Assembly (NCBI GenBank): GCA_030123565.1
Contig: CP126122.1
Coordinates: 4,540,800 to 4,604,799, forward strand
From: Nitrospira sp.
GTDB taxonomy: Bacteria > Nitrospirota > Nitrospiria > Nitrospirales > Nitrospiraceae
DNA: 64,000 nt
Direction: 5' to 3'
Shown: positions 11,688-19,307 of the stretch, one piece after another
Position numbering within the stretch: position 1 is the stretch's first letter
Layout of the letters: each line of letters starts with the position of its first letter
Translations under genes and position numbers: made by a program
The notes under the pieces: model-generated
Told to the model about the DNA's origin: nothing
What the model saw: only the letters and a program-made list of their open reading frames with translations
Database searches by the model: none

Positions 11688-12401
11688 ATGGCGAAACGGT
11701 TCAATATTCGTATGGCGGGTGTGGGCGGCCAAGGCGTTGTGACCGGCTCGCACATTCTCAGTACGGCGGTCATCAATGCCGGGGGGGAAAGTACGATCGT
11801 CCCGTTCTATGGGTCGGAAAAGCGCATGGCGCCCGTGGAAAGCTATGTGCGGGTGTCGGATGAGCCCATCTACGAAATCGGAGAGATCACCTTCCCGCAC
11901 ATCATTATCATTTTCCACCCACAGGTCATTACCCACGGCAAGTCCTACACGATGCCGTTCTATTTCGGGTTGAAGGAAGACGGGATTGCATTGATCAACA
12001 ACGATGGTCCGATGAAGCTTCACCGGGACCAGGCCCGCGAGCTCGAAGAGCGCCGTGCGAAACTGTATTATTTCCCGGCTACGAAGATCTCCCTGGAAGT
12101 GGCAGGTATGGACCTCGCCACGAATATGGCTTTGATGGGAGCCATCGGCGCCATTACGGGATTGACGACGATCGATGCGCTGTCTCAAGCGGTGAAGGAT
12201 CGATTCCTGGGCAAGGGGTTTGTCGTTTCCGGCGGGACGGCCGCGCTCGATAGCGTCGTTGAGCGGAAGTTTAAGAAGAAACAAGAATTGATTGAAAAAA
12301 ATGTGGCGGTTATTCGCGCCGGCTGGAATTATGCGGTGGACCACGGGTGGGCGGCTCCATCCGTGAAGCGTTCGGAAGCGGCGGAGGCCGTCACCGCCTA
12401 A
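11688..12401 (+). CDS. porG: 2-oxoacid:ferredoxin oxidoreductase, gamma subunit
   Basis: A 237-residue protein with the family N-terminal motif RMAGVGGQGVVTGSHIL (about residues 7-23), then PFYGSEKRMAPVESYVRVSD, typical of the gamma/catalytic-gamma domain. It contributes to CoA binding and subunit contacts in the cytoplasmic complex. ATG 11688 follows AAGGAGG. It lies 23 bases after porB and 24 before porD. Confidence 0.92.
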   Translation: MAKRFNIRMAGVGGQGVVTGSHILSTAVINAGGESTIVPFYGSEKRMAPVESYVRVSDEPIYEIGEITFPHIIIIFHPQVITHGKSYTMPFYFGLKEDGIALINNDGPMKLHRDQARELEERRAKLYYFPATKISLEVAGMDLATNMALMGAIGAITGLTTIDALSQAVKDRFLGKGFVVSGGTAALDSVVERKFKKKQELIEKNVAVIRAGWNYAVDHGWAAPSVKRSEAAEAVTA

Positions 12402-12425
12402 TCGAGTCAAGAACAAGGAGTTCTC

Positions 12426-12749
12426 ATGTATCTCGTAGCCGATATCAGCGTTGAGATCTGTGCCGCAAAGAGCTGCAAGCTCTGCACCCAATATTGCCCC
12501 GAAGCCAACACCATTCTGTACAGCGATGAGCTGGGCAAGGACAAAGGGTTCAAATACGGCTCGGCCTATGTGGCGGTGGATCGGTGCAAAGGCTGCGCAC
12601 AATGCGTGTGGGTCTGTGACAACATGGCGAAGAACAACGCCATTAAGATGATCATGATCGATCAGTTGCCGGTCGCGGCACTGACGGACAATGTTACCTA
12701 TGGGGAAAAGAGCACGACGGCGACCTTGGTCAGCCCCGTAGTTGGGTAA
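12426..12749 (+). CDS. porD: 2-oxoacid:ferredoxin oxidoreductase, delta (ferredoxin-like) subunit
   Basis: A 107-residue protein with two 4Fe-4S motifs. The first is C12-x4-C17-x2-C20-x3-C24 (ICAAKSCKLCTQYCPEA); the second is C54-x2-C57-x2-C60-x3-C64 (RCKGCAQCVWVC). The first has an extra two residues between its first cysteines compared with the classical CxxCxxC pattern. It passes electrons from external ferredoxin to the TPP site. ATG 12426 follows AAGGAG. Confidence 0.9.
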   Translation: MYLVADISVEICAAKSCKLCTQYCPEANTILYSDELGKDKGFKYGSAYVAVDRCKGCAQCVWVCDNMAKNNAIKMIMIDQLPVAALTDNVTYGEKSTTATLVSPVVG

Positions 12750-12770
12750 TTGCACGAAAGGGGAACGGGC

Positions 12771-13535
12771 GTGGGAACGACGCAAGATACGAGAGAGCGA
12801 ATTATCGTGCCGGGGCCGGCTGGGTTCCATCCACCTTCAGCGGCTCAGTTGGGAGTGTCGTTGCCTGATCCTGGGCAGGGGCTCTATTATGGATTGCTGG
12901 AGCCCGATGAAGACAAAGTGATTGAAGAGATGGCTCGGAAGATGCTGACGAGCCCGAATGCGACGATTTTCCCCGGACCTCTCGTCTTGTGGGCCTGGAA
13001 CGACCATGCCGTCGAGAAAGCGAAGGCGGTGCTTGAAATCGCCGCGCAGATCCCTGAGGTGATGATTATTCCCATGCCGGATTATCGTCCCAAGTACCCG
13101 AAAATCGACCCCGAAGAGGTCATCAATCCGAACCATCCCAACCTGACGATTTGGGGCAATAAGATTGAAGCCTGCATTTTCATCGGTGTTCACTGTCACT
13201 ATGCCAATCTCACGCTGAAGATGATTCGCGCAGGGACGAACTGCTGCACCATGGCGATTTGCGCCGAGCAAGGGCATGAAGATGCCATGTTGACCATTCG
13301 CGATTCGGACACGCTGAAGTTGAGAAAAACCGCCCAAATCTTCAAGAAAGTTCGTGAAGAGATGGGCATTAAGTTGCCGGATAACGGTGAAAATGTCCGA
13401 TTCACCGGAACTCAGTCTAAAGTTCATAACGGCAAGACTCATACTAATCCGATGACCTTCATGCCTTCTGCGGCAGGCCCGGGCAGCGCGTCGGCATTCG
13501 GCCACTCGCCCGAGCAGATGAAGAGAGAAGGCTAG
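12771..13535 (+). CDS. porE: 2-oxoacid:ferredoxin oxidoreductase, epsilon-type subunit
   Basis: A 254-residue protein from GTG 12771, which follows AAGGGG; a TTG 21 bases earlier, touching the porD stop, is less likely. It contains MLTSPNATIFPGPLVLWAW and IEACIFIGVHCHYANLTLKMIRAGTNCCTMAICAEQGHEDAMLTIRD and resembles the CO dehydrogenase beta-subunit-like family. A comparable extra subunit is known from the five-subunit enzymes of Hydrogenobacter-type rTCA bacteria. Its biochemical job is not established. Co-location supports membership of this complex. Confidence 0.75.
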   Translation: MGTTQDTRERIIVPGPAGFHPPSAAQLGVSLPDPGQGLYYGLLEPDEDKVIEEMARKMLTSPNATIFPGPLVLWAWNDHAVEKAKAVLEIAAQIPEVMIIPMPDYRPKYPKIDPEEVINPNHPNLTIWGNKIEACIFIGVHCHYANLTLKMIRAGTNCCTMAICAEQGHEDAMLTIRDSDTLKLRKTAQIFKKVREEMGIKLPDNGENVRFTGTQSKVHNGKTHTNPMTFMPSAAGPGSASAFGHSPEQMKREG

Positions 13536-13572
13536 GGGGCTAGGCAAGGCGATACAGTCAAGAGGTGCAACG

Positions 13573-14919
13573 ATGAGCGAAGCATTGGAACCCCAGCAAA
13601 AAACGAATCCACAAGGTGATCCTATTACGAGTGTGGCGGCGCCCAAGTCCGACGGCAAGAAGGATCCGCATGCGGAGGCGAAGCGGCAGAAGGTTGTGAC
13701 GCCGGAGTATATGTTTTTGGAAGCTCCACGGACCAAGGAGTTTATTACTGGTAGCGAAGCGGCGAAAGAGGCTATCCGTCGCTCCAACGTCGATCTCGCC
13801 ATTGCCTACCCCATTACGCCGCAAAGTGAAACCATGCAGTTGGTCGGGGTCTTGTATGGTGAAGGATACGTCAAAGAATATTACCGAGGCGAGGAAGAAG
13901 TCGGCGTCATGGCGGCTATCGCGGGCGGTTCGCGAGCTGGCGTCCGTTGTTATACCGCGACGGCAGGTCCTGGAACATTGAGAGGACTGGAAGGGATTGC
14001 TTCATGGCCCGGACATCGGTTACCCGTGGTGGCCATGTTTACCTGTCGGGTGGTGAATGCGCCGTTGGCGATCCAACCTGACAACATCGAAGTATCATAC
14101 TTGATCAATTCCGGCATGATCGTGTTCCATGCGGAAAATCAGCAGGACATGTTTGACTTTACGATGGCGGGGTTTGTCATCAGCGAGAAAAACGATGTCA
14201 CACTGCCGGTCGGTGTCTGCTGCGACGGGTTTTTTGTGACGCACGCGAGGGGTTATGTGCGTATGCAAGATCGTGGAATCAAACTGCCGCCGCGAGAACC
14301 ATGGCGAGGGGCTGTACCGGTTCTTGATGCCGAGAATCCGCCGGCCCGTCTGTCCCGTGACGCCCCGGTCCAGAAGTCGAATTTTATGGCCTACAACATT
14401 CACGCGGTTTGGCAGCAGGAAGTATGGGCGGCCGTTGAACGGTCCCGCAAATACATCAATAAGTACATGGGTGGATTGCTCACCGCCGAGAATATGGAAA
14501 ATGCGGAAGCGGTCATCATCGCATCGGGCAGCGCAGCGGCTCAGTCTCGGGAAGCGGCGCGTATTTGTGCGGAAAAGGGCATCAAGGTTGGGCTGATCAA
14601 GGTTCGGTCGCTCCGACCGTTCCCGACACAAGAACTGCGTCAGCTTTGTGCCAAGACCAAGCTTATTGTGGTGCCTGAGTTTAACTACGTTGGTTGGTTG
14701 GCTAAGGAAGTGGCGACGGCTATCTACGGATATTCGAATGCAAAGATCATCGGCGGTCCACGGGTCTACGGCGGCCAGTCGATGCCGGTCGAATTGATTG
14801 TCGATGAGGTTGAATCCGGCTTGACCGGAAAGAAATCGACCAACGTGGCGATGTCCCAAATCATGGGTTCGTCGTCGACCGACCATGAAGCCATGGGGCA
14901 CTTCATGCGCAGCATCTAA
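13573..14919 (+). CDS. porA: 2-oxoacid:ferredoxin oxidoreductase, alpha subunit
   Basis: A 448-residue protein. After a hydrophilic N-terminal extension of about 55 residues, the family domain begins with FITGSEAAKEAIRRSNVDLAIAYPITPQSETMQ, followed by YRGEEEVGVMAAIAGGSRAG and TATAGPGTLRGLEG, the pyrimidine-binding region of the alpha subunit. The C-terminal domain (about 310-410) is the transketolase-C-like domain (EAVIIASGSAAAQSREAARICAEKG region). It is the last gene of the operon and is followed directly by a terminator. The start is ATG 13573 after AAGAGG. Confidence 0.92.
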   Translation: MSEALEPQQKTNPQGDPITSVAAPKSDGKKDPHAEAKRQKVVTPEYMFLEAPRTKEFITGSEAAKEAIRRSNVDLAIAYPITPQSETMQLVGVLYGEGYVKEYYRGEEEVGVMAAIAGGSRAGVRCYTATAGPGTLRGLEGIASWPGHRLPVVAMFTCRVVNAPLAIQPDNIEVSYLINSGMIVFHAENQQDMFDFTMAGFVISEKNDVTLPVGVCCDGFFVTHARGYVRMQDRGIKLPPREPWRGAVPVLDAENPPARLSRDAPVQKSNFMAYNIHAVWQQEVWAAVERSRKYINKYMGGLLTAENMENAEAVIIASGSAAAQSREAARICAEKGIKVGLIKVRSLRPFPTQELRQLCAKTKLIVVPEFNYVGWLAKEVATAIYGYSNAKIIGGPRVYGGQSMPVELIVDEVESGLTGKKSTNVAMSQIMGSSSTDHEAMGHFMRSI

Positions 14920-14935
14920 CCGGGTGCGGGTTATT

Positions 14936-14983
14936 GAAACAGAAAGAGCCTGCCCGGCATGCCGGGCAGGCTCTTTCTGTTTC
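14936..14983. terminator. Perfect 48-base palindromic terminator after porA
   Basis: Two 24-base arms are exactly complementary without a spacer; the upper stem is GC-rich (CCTGCCCGGC) and the base is A/T-rich, so the plus-strand transcript ends in a run rich in U (CTCTTTCTGTTTC). It begins 17 bases after the porA stop and should also work on the minus strand against the gene at 15070. Confidence 0.88.
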
Positions 14984-15008
14984 TTGCGGCGCCCGGGGCA
15001 CCTCGTCG

Positions 15009-15066
15009 TACGTGAATCGTACCTCGTTACGTAATGACGAACAACGTTTCACGAGGTGCGAACGAC
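15009..15066. repeat. Palindromic ACGTGAA/GTTTCAC-type intergenic repeat
   Basis: Low-complexity words CGTACGTGAATCGTACC, CGTTACGTAATGACGAAC and AACGTTTCACGAGG recur on both strands. The word set resembles those at 24059-24129 and 9955-10040. Confidence 0.45.
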
Positions 15067-15069
15067 GAG

Positions 15070-15318
15070 TTAACCCTGCAGGTCCTCATCGATGAGGTCG
15101 GGACTCTCCGGCATCCCGTAGGCGACGAATTTGGCATAGGAAAGGTAAATCATCGCGCTGTCCCGCATCGCCTTGGCCCCGTGGGACATGCGTTCCAACT
15201 TGCTCGCGTCCTTCGGCTGGGCGGTTTCAAGTGCCTTCACTTGTTCGTCCAGGAGCAGCGTATATCGTTCCATTGCCATTTCGACTTCCCGATAGGCTTG
15301 TAGGATTGTGTCGGTCAT
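15070..15318 (-). CDS. Small hypothetical protein, 82 residues
   Basis: It begins MTDTILQAYREVEMAMERY with GAGGAGA upstream, which decides the start at 15318. The protein is predicted mostly helical and acidic at both ends (PESPDLIDEDLQG), has no Cys and no signal peptide. I do not recognise a family. It is divergent from the Rsm22-type gene across a 62-base spacer containing GGGGTA-aca-TACCCC (15337-15351). Confidence 0.7.
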   Translation of the reverse strand: MTDTILQAYREVEMAMERYTLLLDEQVKALETAQPKDASKLERMSHGAKAMRDSAMIYLSYAKFVAYGMPESPDLIDEDLQG

Positions 15319-15336
15319 AGTAGGGTCTCCTCTTGC

Positions 15337-15351
15337 GGGGTAACATACCCC
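15337..15351. promoter_or_regulatory. Inverted repeat in a divergent promoter
   Basis: GGGGTA and TACCCC are separated by ACA, placed between the starts at 15318 (minus) and 15381 (plus). Its size and place suit an operator for both genes. Confidence 0.35.
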
Positions 15352-15380
15352 ACGCTCTTTTTCGGGGTCAACAGAGCCGC

Positions 15381-16595
15381 ATGCCGTCATCCCGCGAACT
15401 CTCGCCTGCTGTGCTTGGAGCCCTGTCCGCCGTAAGCGGACTACGGCTCGGGACACCCTGCGAGGCGGTCCCTCAGCCGATTGCCGAAGCTGTAACCAGA
15501 CTCTCATCCATGTTCAACCGGGGCCGGGTGGCGGAGGGATTGCCGTACTTAGAAGAGCCATCACTGCGGGCGGCTTATCTCACCTATTTTTTTCCTGTGA
15601 ATTTGGTCAAGGGGCAGGTCCTCCTGGATGAAGCGGAGCCTGTGCTGGCCCTTCGAGCGGGAGAGCCCTTTCGCGTCCTGGATGTCGGTGGAGGCCCTGG
15701 CACTGGGGCACTGGCTCTGTTGGACTGGCTGTCCTCACGATCGAACGAGGATCGGCAGGCTGTGGAATGTACCGTGATCGACCATTCACCGAAGGCGCTA
15801 CGATTGTGCGAAGGACTGTGGCGGGAGTATCGATCCGAACGATCGGCAGCCGGGCCACGAAACCTGCATACCATCGTATGCGATCTGGAGAAGCGATTAC
15901 CCCGCGGACTGTTTGACGACCCCACACATCCGGCCTACGATCTGATCCTTGTTCAGAACGTTCTCTCAGAGTTGTACCTCAGGCAAGCGGAGACCATAGA
16001 GAAGAGGACGGCCCTGGTGGAGGCGTTGCTGCACCGTCTCTCGCCCCAAGGGACGCTCATCCTCATCGAGCCGGCGCTCCGTTCAGTCTCACGGGAGCTG
16101 CATCTAGTCCGGGATCGGTTGCTGCAACAGAGTAGTTGCACGGTCTATAGCCCCTGTTTGCATGAGCACCAGTGCCCGGCCCTGGTTAAACCGGACGATT
16201 GGTGCCATGAGGAGCGAGGCTGGATCAGGCCTGAATGGATCGAACAGGTTGATCGAACGGTGGGATTCATCAAAGATGCCCTGAAGTTCTCCTATCTGAT
16301 TCTTCGCAAAGACGGGAAGACGCTTGTGCCCCGCAGCTCGGATCTCCACCGTGTCGTGAGCGAACTACGTGTGATGAAGGGGGAGAAACGAGTCTGGTGG
16401 TGCGATGAGACAGGCAGACCGGAAGTCGGCCGGCTCGATCGGGAACGCTCACCGTCCAATGCAGTATTCGATGATTGGCACCGCGGCGCCATCGTGCGGG
16501 TCAGCGAGATCGTCCGCAAGGAACGGAAGGGCAGGCCGGGCACGGTCGGACGGATTCCCGCATCGGCGACAGCCGAAATAGTTCGACCTATCTAG
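15381..16595 (+). CDS. Rsm22-family SAM-dependent methyltransferase
   Basis: A 404-residue protein from ATG 15381; an earlier TTG at 15333 would overlap the divergent promoter. The SAM-binding fold begins at [20 protein letters not shown], followed by the VIDHSPKAL acidic strand end and DLILVQNVLSEL. CPALVKPDDWCHEERGW is the Rsm22 signature Cys-rich segment, with an upstream YSPCLHEHQCP. Eukaryotic members act on mitochondrial small-subunit ribosome assembly and bind an Fe-S cluster. A ribosomal target in bacteria is inference. A structured repeat follows the gene. Confidence 0.85.
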   Translation: MPSSRELSPAVLGALSAVSGLRLGTPCEAVPQPIAEAVTRLSSMFNRGRVAEGLPYLEEPSLRAAYLTYFFPVNLVKGQVLLDEAEPVLALRAGEPFRVLDVGGGPGTGALALLDWLSSRSNEDRQAVECTVIDHSPKALRLCEGLWREYRSERSAAGPRNLHTIVCDLEKRLPRGLFDDPTHPAYDLILVQNVLSELYLRQAETIEKRTALVEALLHRLSPQGTLILIEPALRSVSRELHLVRDRLLQQSSCTVYSPCLHEHQCPALVKPDDWCHEERGWIRPEWIEQVDRTVGFIKDALKFSYLILRKDGKTLVPRSSDLHRVVSELRVMKGEKRVWWCDETGRPEVGRLDRERSPSNAVFDDWHRGAIVRVSEIVRKERKGRPGTVGRIPASATAEIVRPI

Positions 16596-16608
16596 ATTAT
16601 GTCAAGAT

Positions 16609-16730
16609 GGGGGCAGCAACCGAACCGCCCTTCTTGCTCGCTGCCCGCGCACCAAGAAACAGTCGGATTCCCAAATTACGGGCGGTGCTCGGTCAATGCG
16701 CGCAGTGACCGGCAGTTCGGTCGCTGCCCC
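16609..16730. repeat. Structured intergenic repeat, copy B
   Basis: The outer arms 16610-16625 and 16715-16730 are complementary at 15 of 16 positions, the exception being able to form a G-U type pair. The core TGCTCGC (16635-16641), CGCGCAC, GTGCTCG and TGCGCGCA (16697-16704) matches copies A and C, with a longer inner loop. It begins 14 bases after the Rsm22-type gene. Confidence 0.8.
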
Positions 16731-17181
16731 AGAGGAGACCGAACGTATCGAATCGGCCCAGCCTAGCGCTAAACAACAAGTGTGTCGAAGACAAGACGCC
16801 AATAGGCCTGTCCTCGCCTCTGGCCTCGCCCCTTCTCGGATTAGCAGAACGGGGTTTCGGCACCGTAGGCTGCTGTCGATCGGCGGTGTCCGCGATACCG
16901 CGAGCCTCAGCGCGCATCTGTTTCACCTGGCATAAAGAGGAGGTGGTTAAACCGTGATTTGCCGCCTGGGCCAAAGTCGCTCGCCGCTGCGTCTTTCCTT
17001 GAGAGACAGTGGATCTAGGACCGGTCGATCACGGATCGGTCCTGCTGCTCGGACTAGAACACAGAACAGGCTATGCCGTGCTGTTGCTGCGGAAAGCGTT
17101 GACAAGTGATTGACCACGCGCAAGAATCGCCCCGAGTTTATAGTCTATGTTGGCGCACCATTCTGGTCGGGAAACTCACTT

Positions 17182-17188
17182 GTTGGGC
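17182..17188 (+). other. Possible integron recombination core (GTTRRRY)
   Basis: GTTGGGC lies 17 bases before the cassette gene ATG. It matches the GTTRRRY core where integrase cuts between G and TT. The motif is short and occurs by chance about once per kilobase; it gains weight only from its place opposite the attC-like site at 18078-18138. No matching RYYYAAC half-site was found upstream, so it would be an attI-like or degraded end. Confidence 0.35.
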
Positions 17189-17205
17189 TCCTATGGGATA
17201 GGGAC

Positions 17206-18063
17206 ATGAGCCACGATTCCCGAGAGAACCTGCTCAAGATGATCCGCGAGGCCTTCGCGGGTTCGAACAGTGAGTGGATGAGCCGCAAGCGGTTTCTTCA
17301 GGAGGCTGAGCTCAAGGACTCCGATCTCTTCCGCCACTTTGCCTCTTGGTCCGAGGCCGTGGCTGCAGCTGGCATCGACCAGCGTCCCTACAACCAGAAG
17401 ATTTCTATCGATGAGTTGTTTGAGGACTGGGGAAACCTTGTTCGGCGTGAGAGAGCCATCCCCACGAGAAATCGCTACAAGATCGATGGCGGCTTTTCAC
17501 CCGGCGTCTTTGAGTCGAACTTCGGTCCATGGTCCGAGATTCCCAGGCGATTTCGGGAATGGGCGCTAGAGAAGCGGGAATGGGCAGATGTCCTTGCCAT
17601 TCTTCCACCGGAAGCTCCGCACGAAGAGGCTGCCCCAACATCTGGCCGCCCAGCAGCGGCTAGCTTGCGGATGCGAGACCCTTTCAGCCGACATCGCAGG
17701 CTGAATGACCGACCCACTTACGGCGATCCGGTTGACTTCCGCGGCCTCCGGCATGCGCCGGTGAATGAGAATGGTGTCGTCTTTCTCTTCGGCATGGTTG
17801 CGAGAGAGCTTGGGTATTCAGTGGAGGCAATCCAGATAGGCTTTCCCGACTGTGAAGCCAAACGACAGCTTGCTCCCGGCAAGTGGCAGCGAGTTCGCAT
17901 TGAATTCGAGTTCGAGAGCCGCAACTTTGTTGAGCACGGCCACGACCCAAGTGGATGCGACGTCCTGGTGTGCTGGAATCACAACTGGGCCGACGCGCCG
18001 GACAGCCTTGAGATCGTTGAGCTTCGGAAGGTCATCAGCTCACTATCAAAGTCCGACGAATAG
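17206..18063 (+). CDS. Homing-endonuclease-associated-repeat protein with putative nuclease-like C-domain (cassette cargo)
   Basis: A 285-residue protein from ATG 17206; the frame stays open back to 17110 but that extension crosses the GTTGGGC boundary. The N-terminal 140 residues hold two or three repeats ending in F-x-S/P-W-x-E-A/I (LFRHFASWSEAVAAAGI, FESNFGPWSEI), as in DNA-binding repeats associated with homing endonucleases. The C-terminus has IGFPDCEAKRQL, VRIEFEFESRNFVEHGHD and CDVLVCWNHNW, a PD-(D/E)xK-like arrangement of acidic residues; nuclease activity is inference. An attC-like site follows the stop by 14 bases, so this is probably the cargo of an integron gene cassette. Confidence 0.7.
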   Translation: MSHDSRENLLKMIREAFAGSNSEWMSRKRFLQEAELKDSDLFRHFASWSEAVAAAGIDQRPYNQKISIDELFEDWGNLVRRERAIPTRNRYKIDGGFSPGVFESNFGPWSEIPRRFREWALEKREWADVLAILPPEAPHEEAAPTSGRPAAASLRMRDPFSRHRRLNDRPTYGDPVDFRGLRHAPVNENGVVFLFGMVARELGYSVEAIQIGFPDCEAKRQLAPGKWQRVRIEFEFESRNFVEHGHDPSGCDVLVCWNHNWADAPDSLEIVELRKVISSLSKSDE

Positions 18064-18077
18064 GTCATGACTCAGAA

Positions 18078-18138
18078 ACCTAACGATGACTAGCAGTGAA
18101 CGGTGCTTGCCCGCCGCTGCTGACCGGTGGTGTTAGGT
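18078..18138 (+). other. attC-like integron recombination site (59-base element)
   Basis: The site is 61 bases. R'' is ACCTAAC (18078-18084), fitting RYYYAAC; R' is GTTAGGT (18132-18138), fitting GTTRRRY; the two are exact reverse complements. Inside, TAGCAGTG (18091-18098) pairs with CGCTGCTG over eight positions including two G-U pairs, and a short CGG/CCG pair closes the tip. Unequal spacers between R and L boxes are as expected for attC. It starts 14 bases after the stop of the preceding gene. Confidence 0.65.
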
Positions 18139-18591
18139 GCTACGAATAGACGATAGTACTGCGGGCGAGACGTTTAGTTTCGAATAGGTGGACAGGCTGG
18201 TAGGGACACCTTGAACTCATCAGCCCACTCAGGCATTTCGAGACGCGCGTCTTGCGCATTGCAGGGCTGTATTCCTCGCGCAGGCGAAGGGGCTGTGAGC
18301 GATTCGTCACCGCCCACTCTTTTTTGTGCGGCGCTGGCCTGTTCTGCGTCGCGAATCGCAGAGGGGAGGGACCCGCACTTGCCGATCAGATGCGGTCCGC
18401 TCAGGCGGACGGCGAGGACTGTCCGAAGTTCCTTTCAGTCGAAGCCTGGGAGGAACAAGTTCCGCAGCCGAGCAGATGGAGGCTTAGGGCGGTCTGGCCG
18501 AAGTGTTGAGCAGGGCAGGGGCCCTCAGCGCGCTTATTCGGATCGAAAGGATGACTGATAGCTGAAGGCTGATTGCTGACTTCTTGAGAGT
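18139..18591. other. Intergenic stretch after the attC-like site
   Basis: About 450 bases without a supportable gene. Plus-strand frames at 18211-18558 and 18252-18509 have no ribosome site and low-complexity arginine/serine composition. The right end (about 18547-18583) is a CTGATAGCTGAAGGCTGATTGCTGA stutter repeat. No second attC-like site was found. Confidence 0.5.
18547..18583. repeat. CTGATAGCTGA-type stutter repeat, copy 1
   Basis: Three imperfect iterations of CTGATWGCTGA-like words. A related copy, with the same CTGATAGCTGAA word followed by CTGAT, lies at 61059-61104. Confidence 0.5.
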
Positions 18592-18780
18592 TCAGTCCGC
18601 TTCCGGCTCCGAACTTCCGTGCTGATGACTGACCCGATCTTCGTCAAACAACTCCGCCATTTCTTCGGCAATCATATCCCGATCATTCGGGACCGAGATC
18701 AGAGGAATTTCCTTCCGGGGCTTGGCCTCGGCAGTGGGCTGCTTGGGATCGTCAGGCTTGGGAGTCGGTGTGTCGCTCAT
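18592..18780 (-). CDS. Small acidic hypothetical protein, 62 residues
   Basis: It begins MSDTPTPKPDDPKQP at 18780. It has a Pro/Lys/Asp-rich disordered N-terminus and an acidic helix DRDMIAEEMAELFDEDR in the C-terminal half. No family is recognised. It lies 36 bases downstream of the zinc-ribbon gene on the same strand, so co-transcription is likely. The ribosome site is not strong. Confidence 0.55.
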   Translation of the reverse strand: MSDTPTPKPDDPKQPTAEAKPRKEIPLISVPNDRDMIAEEMAELFDEDRVSHQHGSSEPEAD

Positions 18781-18816
18781 ACTGTATGAGTATACACGAA
18801 ACATGGACACAAAGGG

Positions 18817-19176
18817 CTACTCGAATGCTTCAAGTGACGAACGTTCAGGAAACTGCGTTTTGCAGGCGTTGCAAGTGACGAAATACACCGCTTCCCGGAC
18901 CGACATGGTAATGCGAAAGTCGAGGCTCACACCTCGATGTTGGCAGCTTGGGCAGGAAATTTCCTTCAGGCGATATGGAACATCGGGCTGGGTTCGGAGG
19001 TAAAAATCCATGTCGGTATAGACCGGAAAATTGTACCGGCATTTCAAGCAGACGCCGCGGCATTCTCCATCGGCTTGCAAGGTCCGCCGGTCGATGCCGA
19101 AGGTGTTCGTTTTGCAAATGGCGCAACGCACCGACGACAGTCGTTTTTCCACTTCTTCGAGCGGGGTATGCGCCAT
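18817..19176 (-). CDS. Zinc-ribbon hypothetical protein
   Basis: A 119-residue protein starting MAHTPLEEVEKRL with GAAGAAGG upstream. Three CxxC knuckles are visible: CAICKTN, a GVCLKCRYN pair and SCPSCQHRG, plus a fourth CNACKTQF near the C-terminus, consistent with two zinc ribbons. No catalytic motif is seen and no family name is certain. It is divergent from the phosphatase gene. Confidence 0.7.
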   Translation of the reverse strand: MAHTPLEEVEKRLSSVRCAICKTNTFGIDRRTLQADGECRGVCLKCRYNFPVYTDMDFYLRTQPDVPYRLKEISCPSCQHRGVSLDFRITMSVREAVYFVTCNACKTQFPERSSLEAFE

Positions 19177-19270
19177 CAACCTTCTTCCCCTGAATAGAAA
19201 TAGAGGGGCCGAGTATACGCACCGATGCAGACAATCTTCAACCGCCTTGCTTTTGATTCCCAGGATTCCC

Positions 19271-19298
19271 TTGACCAGCAGCGGCCGCCCCCTATACT
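19271..19298 (+). promoter_or_regulatory. Candidate promoter of the phosphatase gene
   Basis: TTGACC at 19271-19276, a 16-base spacer and TATACT at 19293-19298. The predicted start falls within a few bases of the ATG at 19308, which would make a leaderless or near-leaderless mRNA. Confidence 0.4.
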
Positions 19299-19307
19299 AA
19301 CGAGACC

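Larger units (their letters stand above)
16596..17205. other. Intergenic region with repeat B and cassette boundary
   Basis: About 600 bases with no confident gene. It holds structured repeat copy B and GTTGGGC at 17182-17188, which fits the GTTRRRY recombination core of integron sites. A 51-codon frame from GTG 16954 to 17109 follows GAGGAGG but its arginine/serine-rich product resembles nothing I know, so I do not call it. Confidence 0.5.

Noticed and set aside
16954-17109. A 51-codon frame following a good GAGGAGG site
   Set aside because: The product is arginine/serine-rich with no predicted structure, and codon use does not match neighbouring genes.
18211-18558. Overlapping plus-strand frames after the attC-like site, considered as a second cassette gene
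   Set aside because: No start signal, low-complexity products and no second attC-like site.
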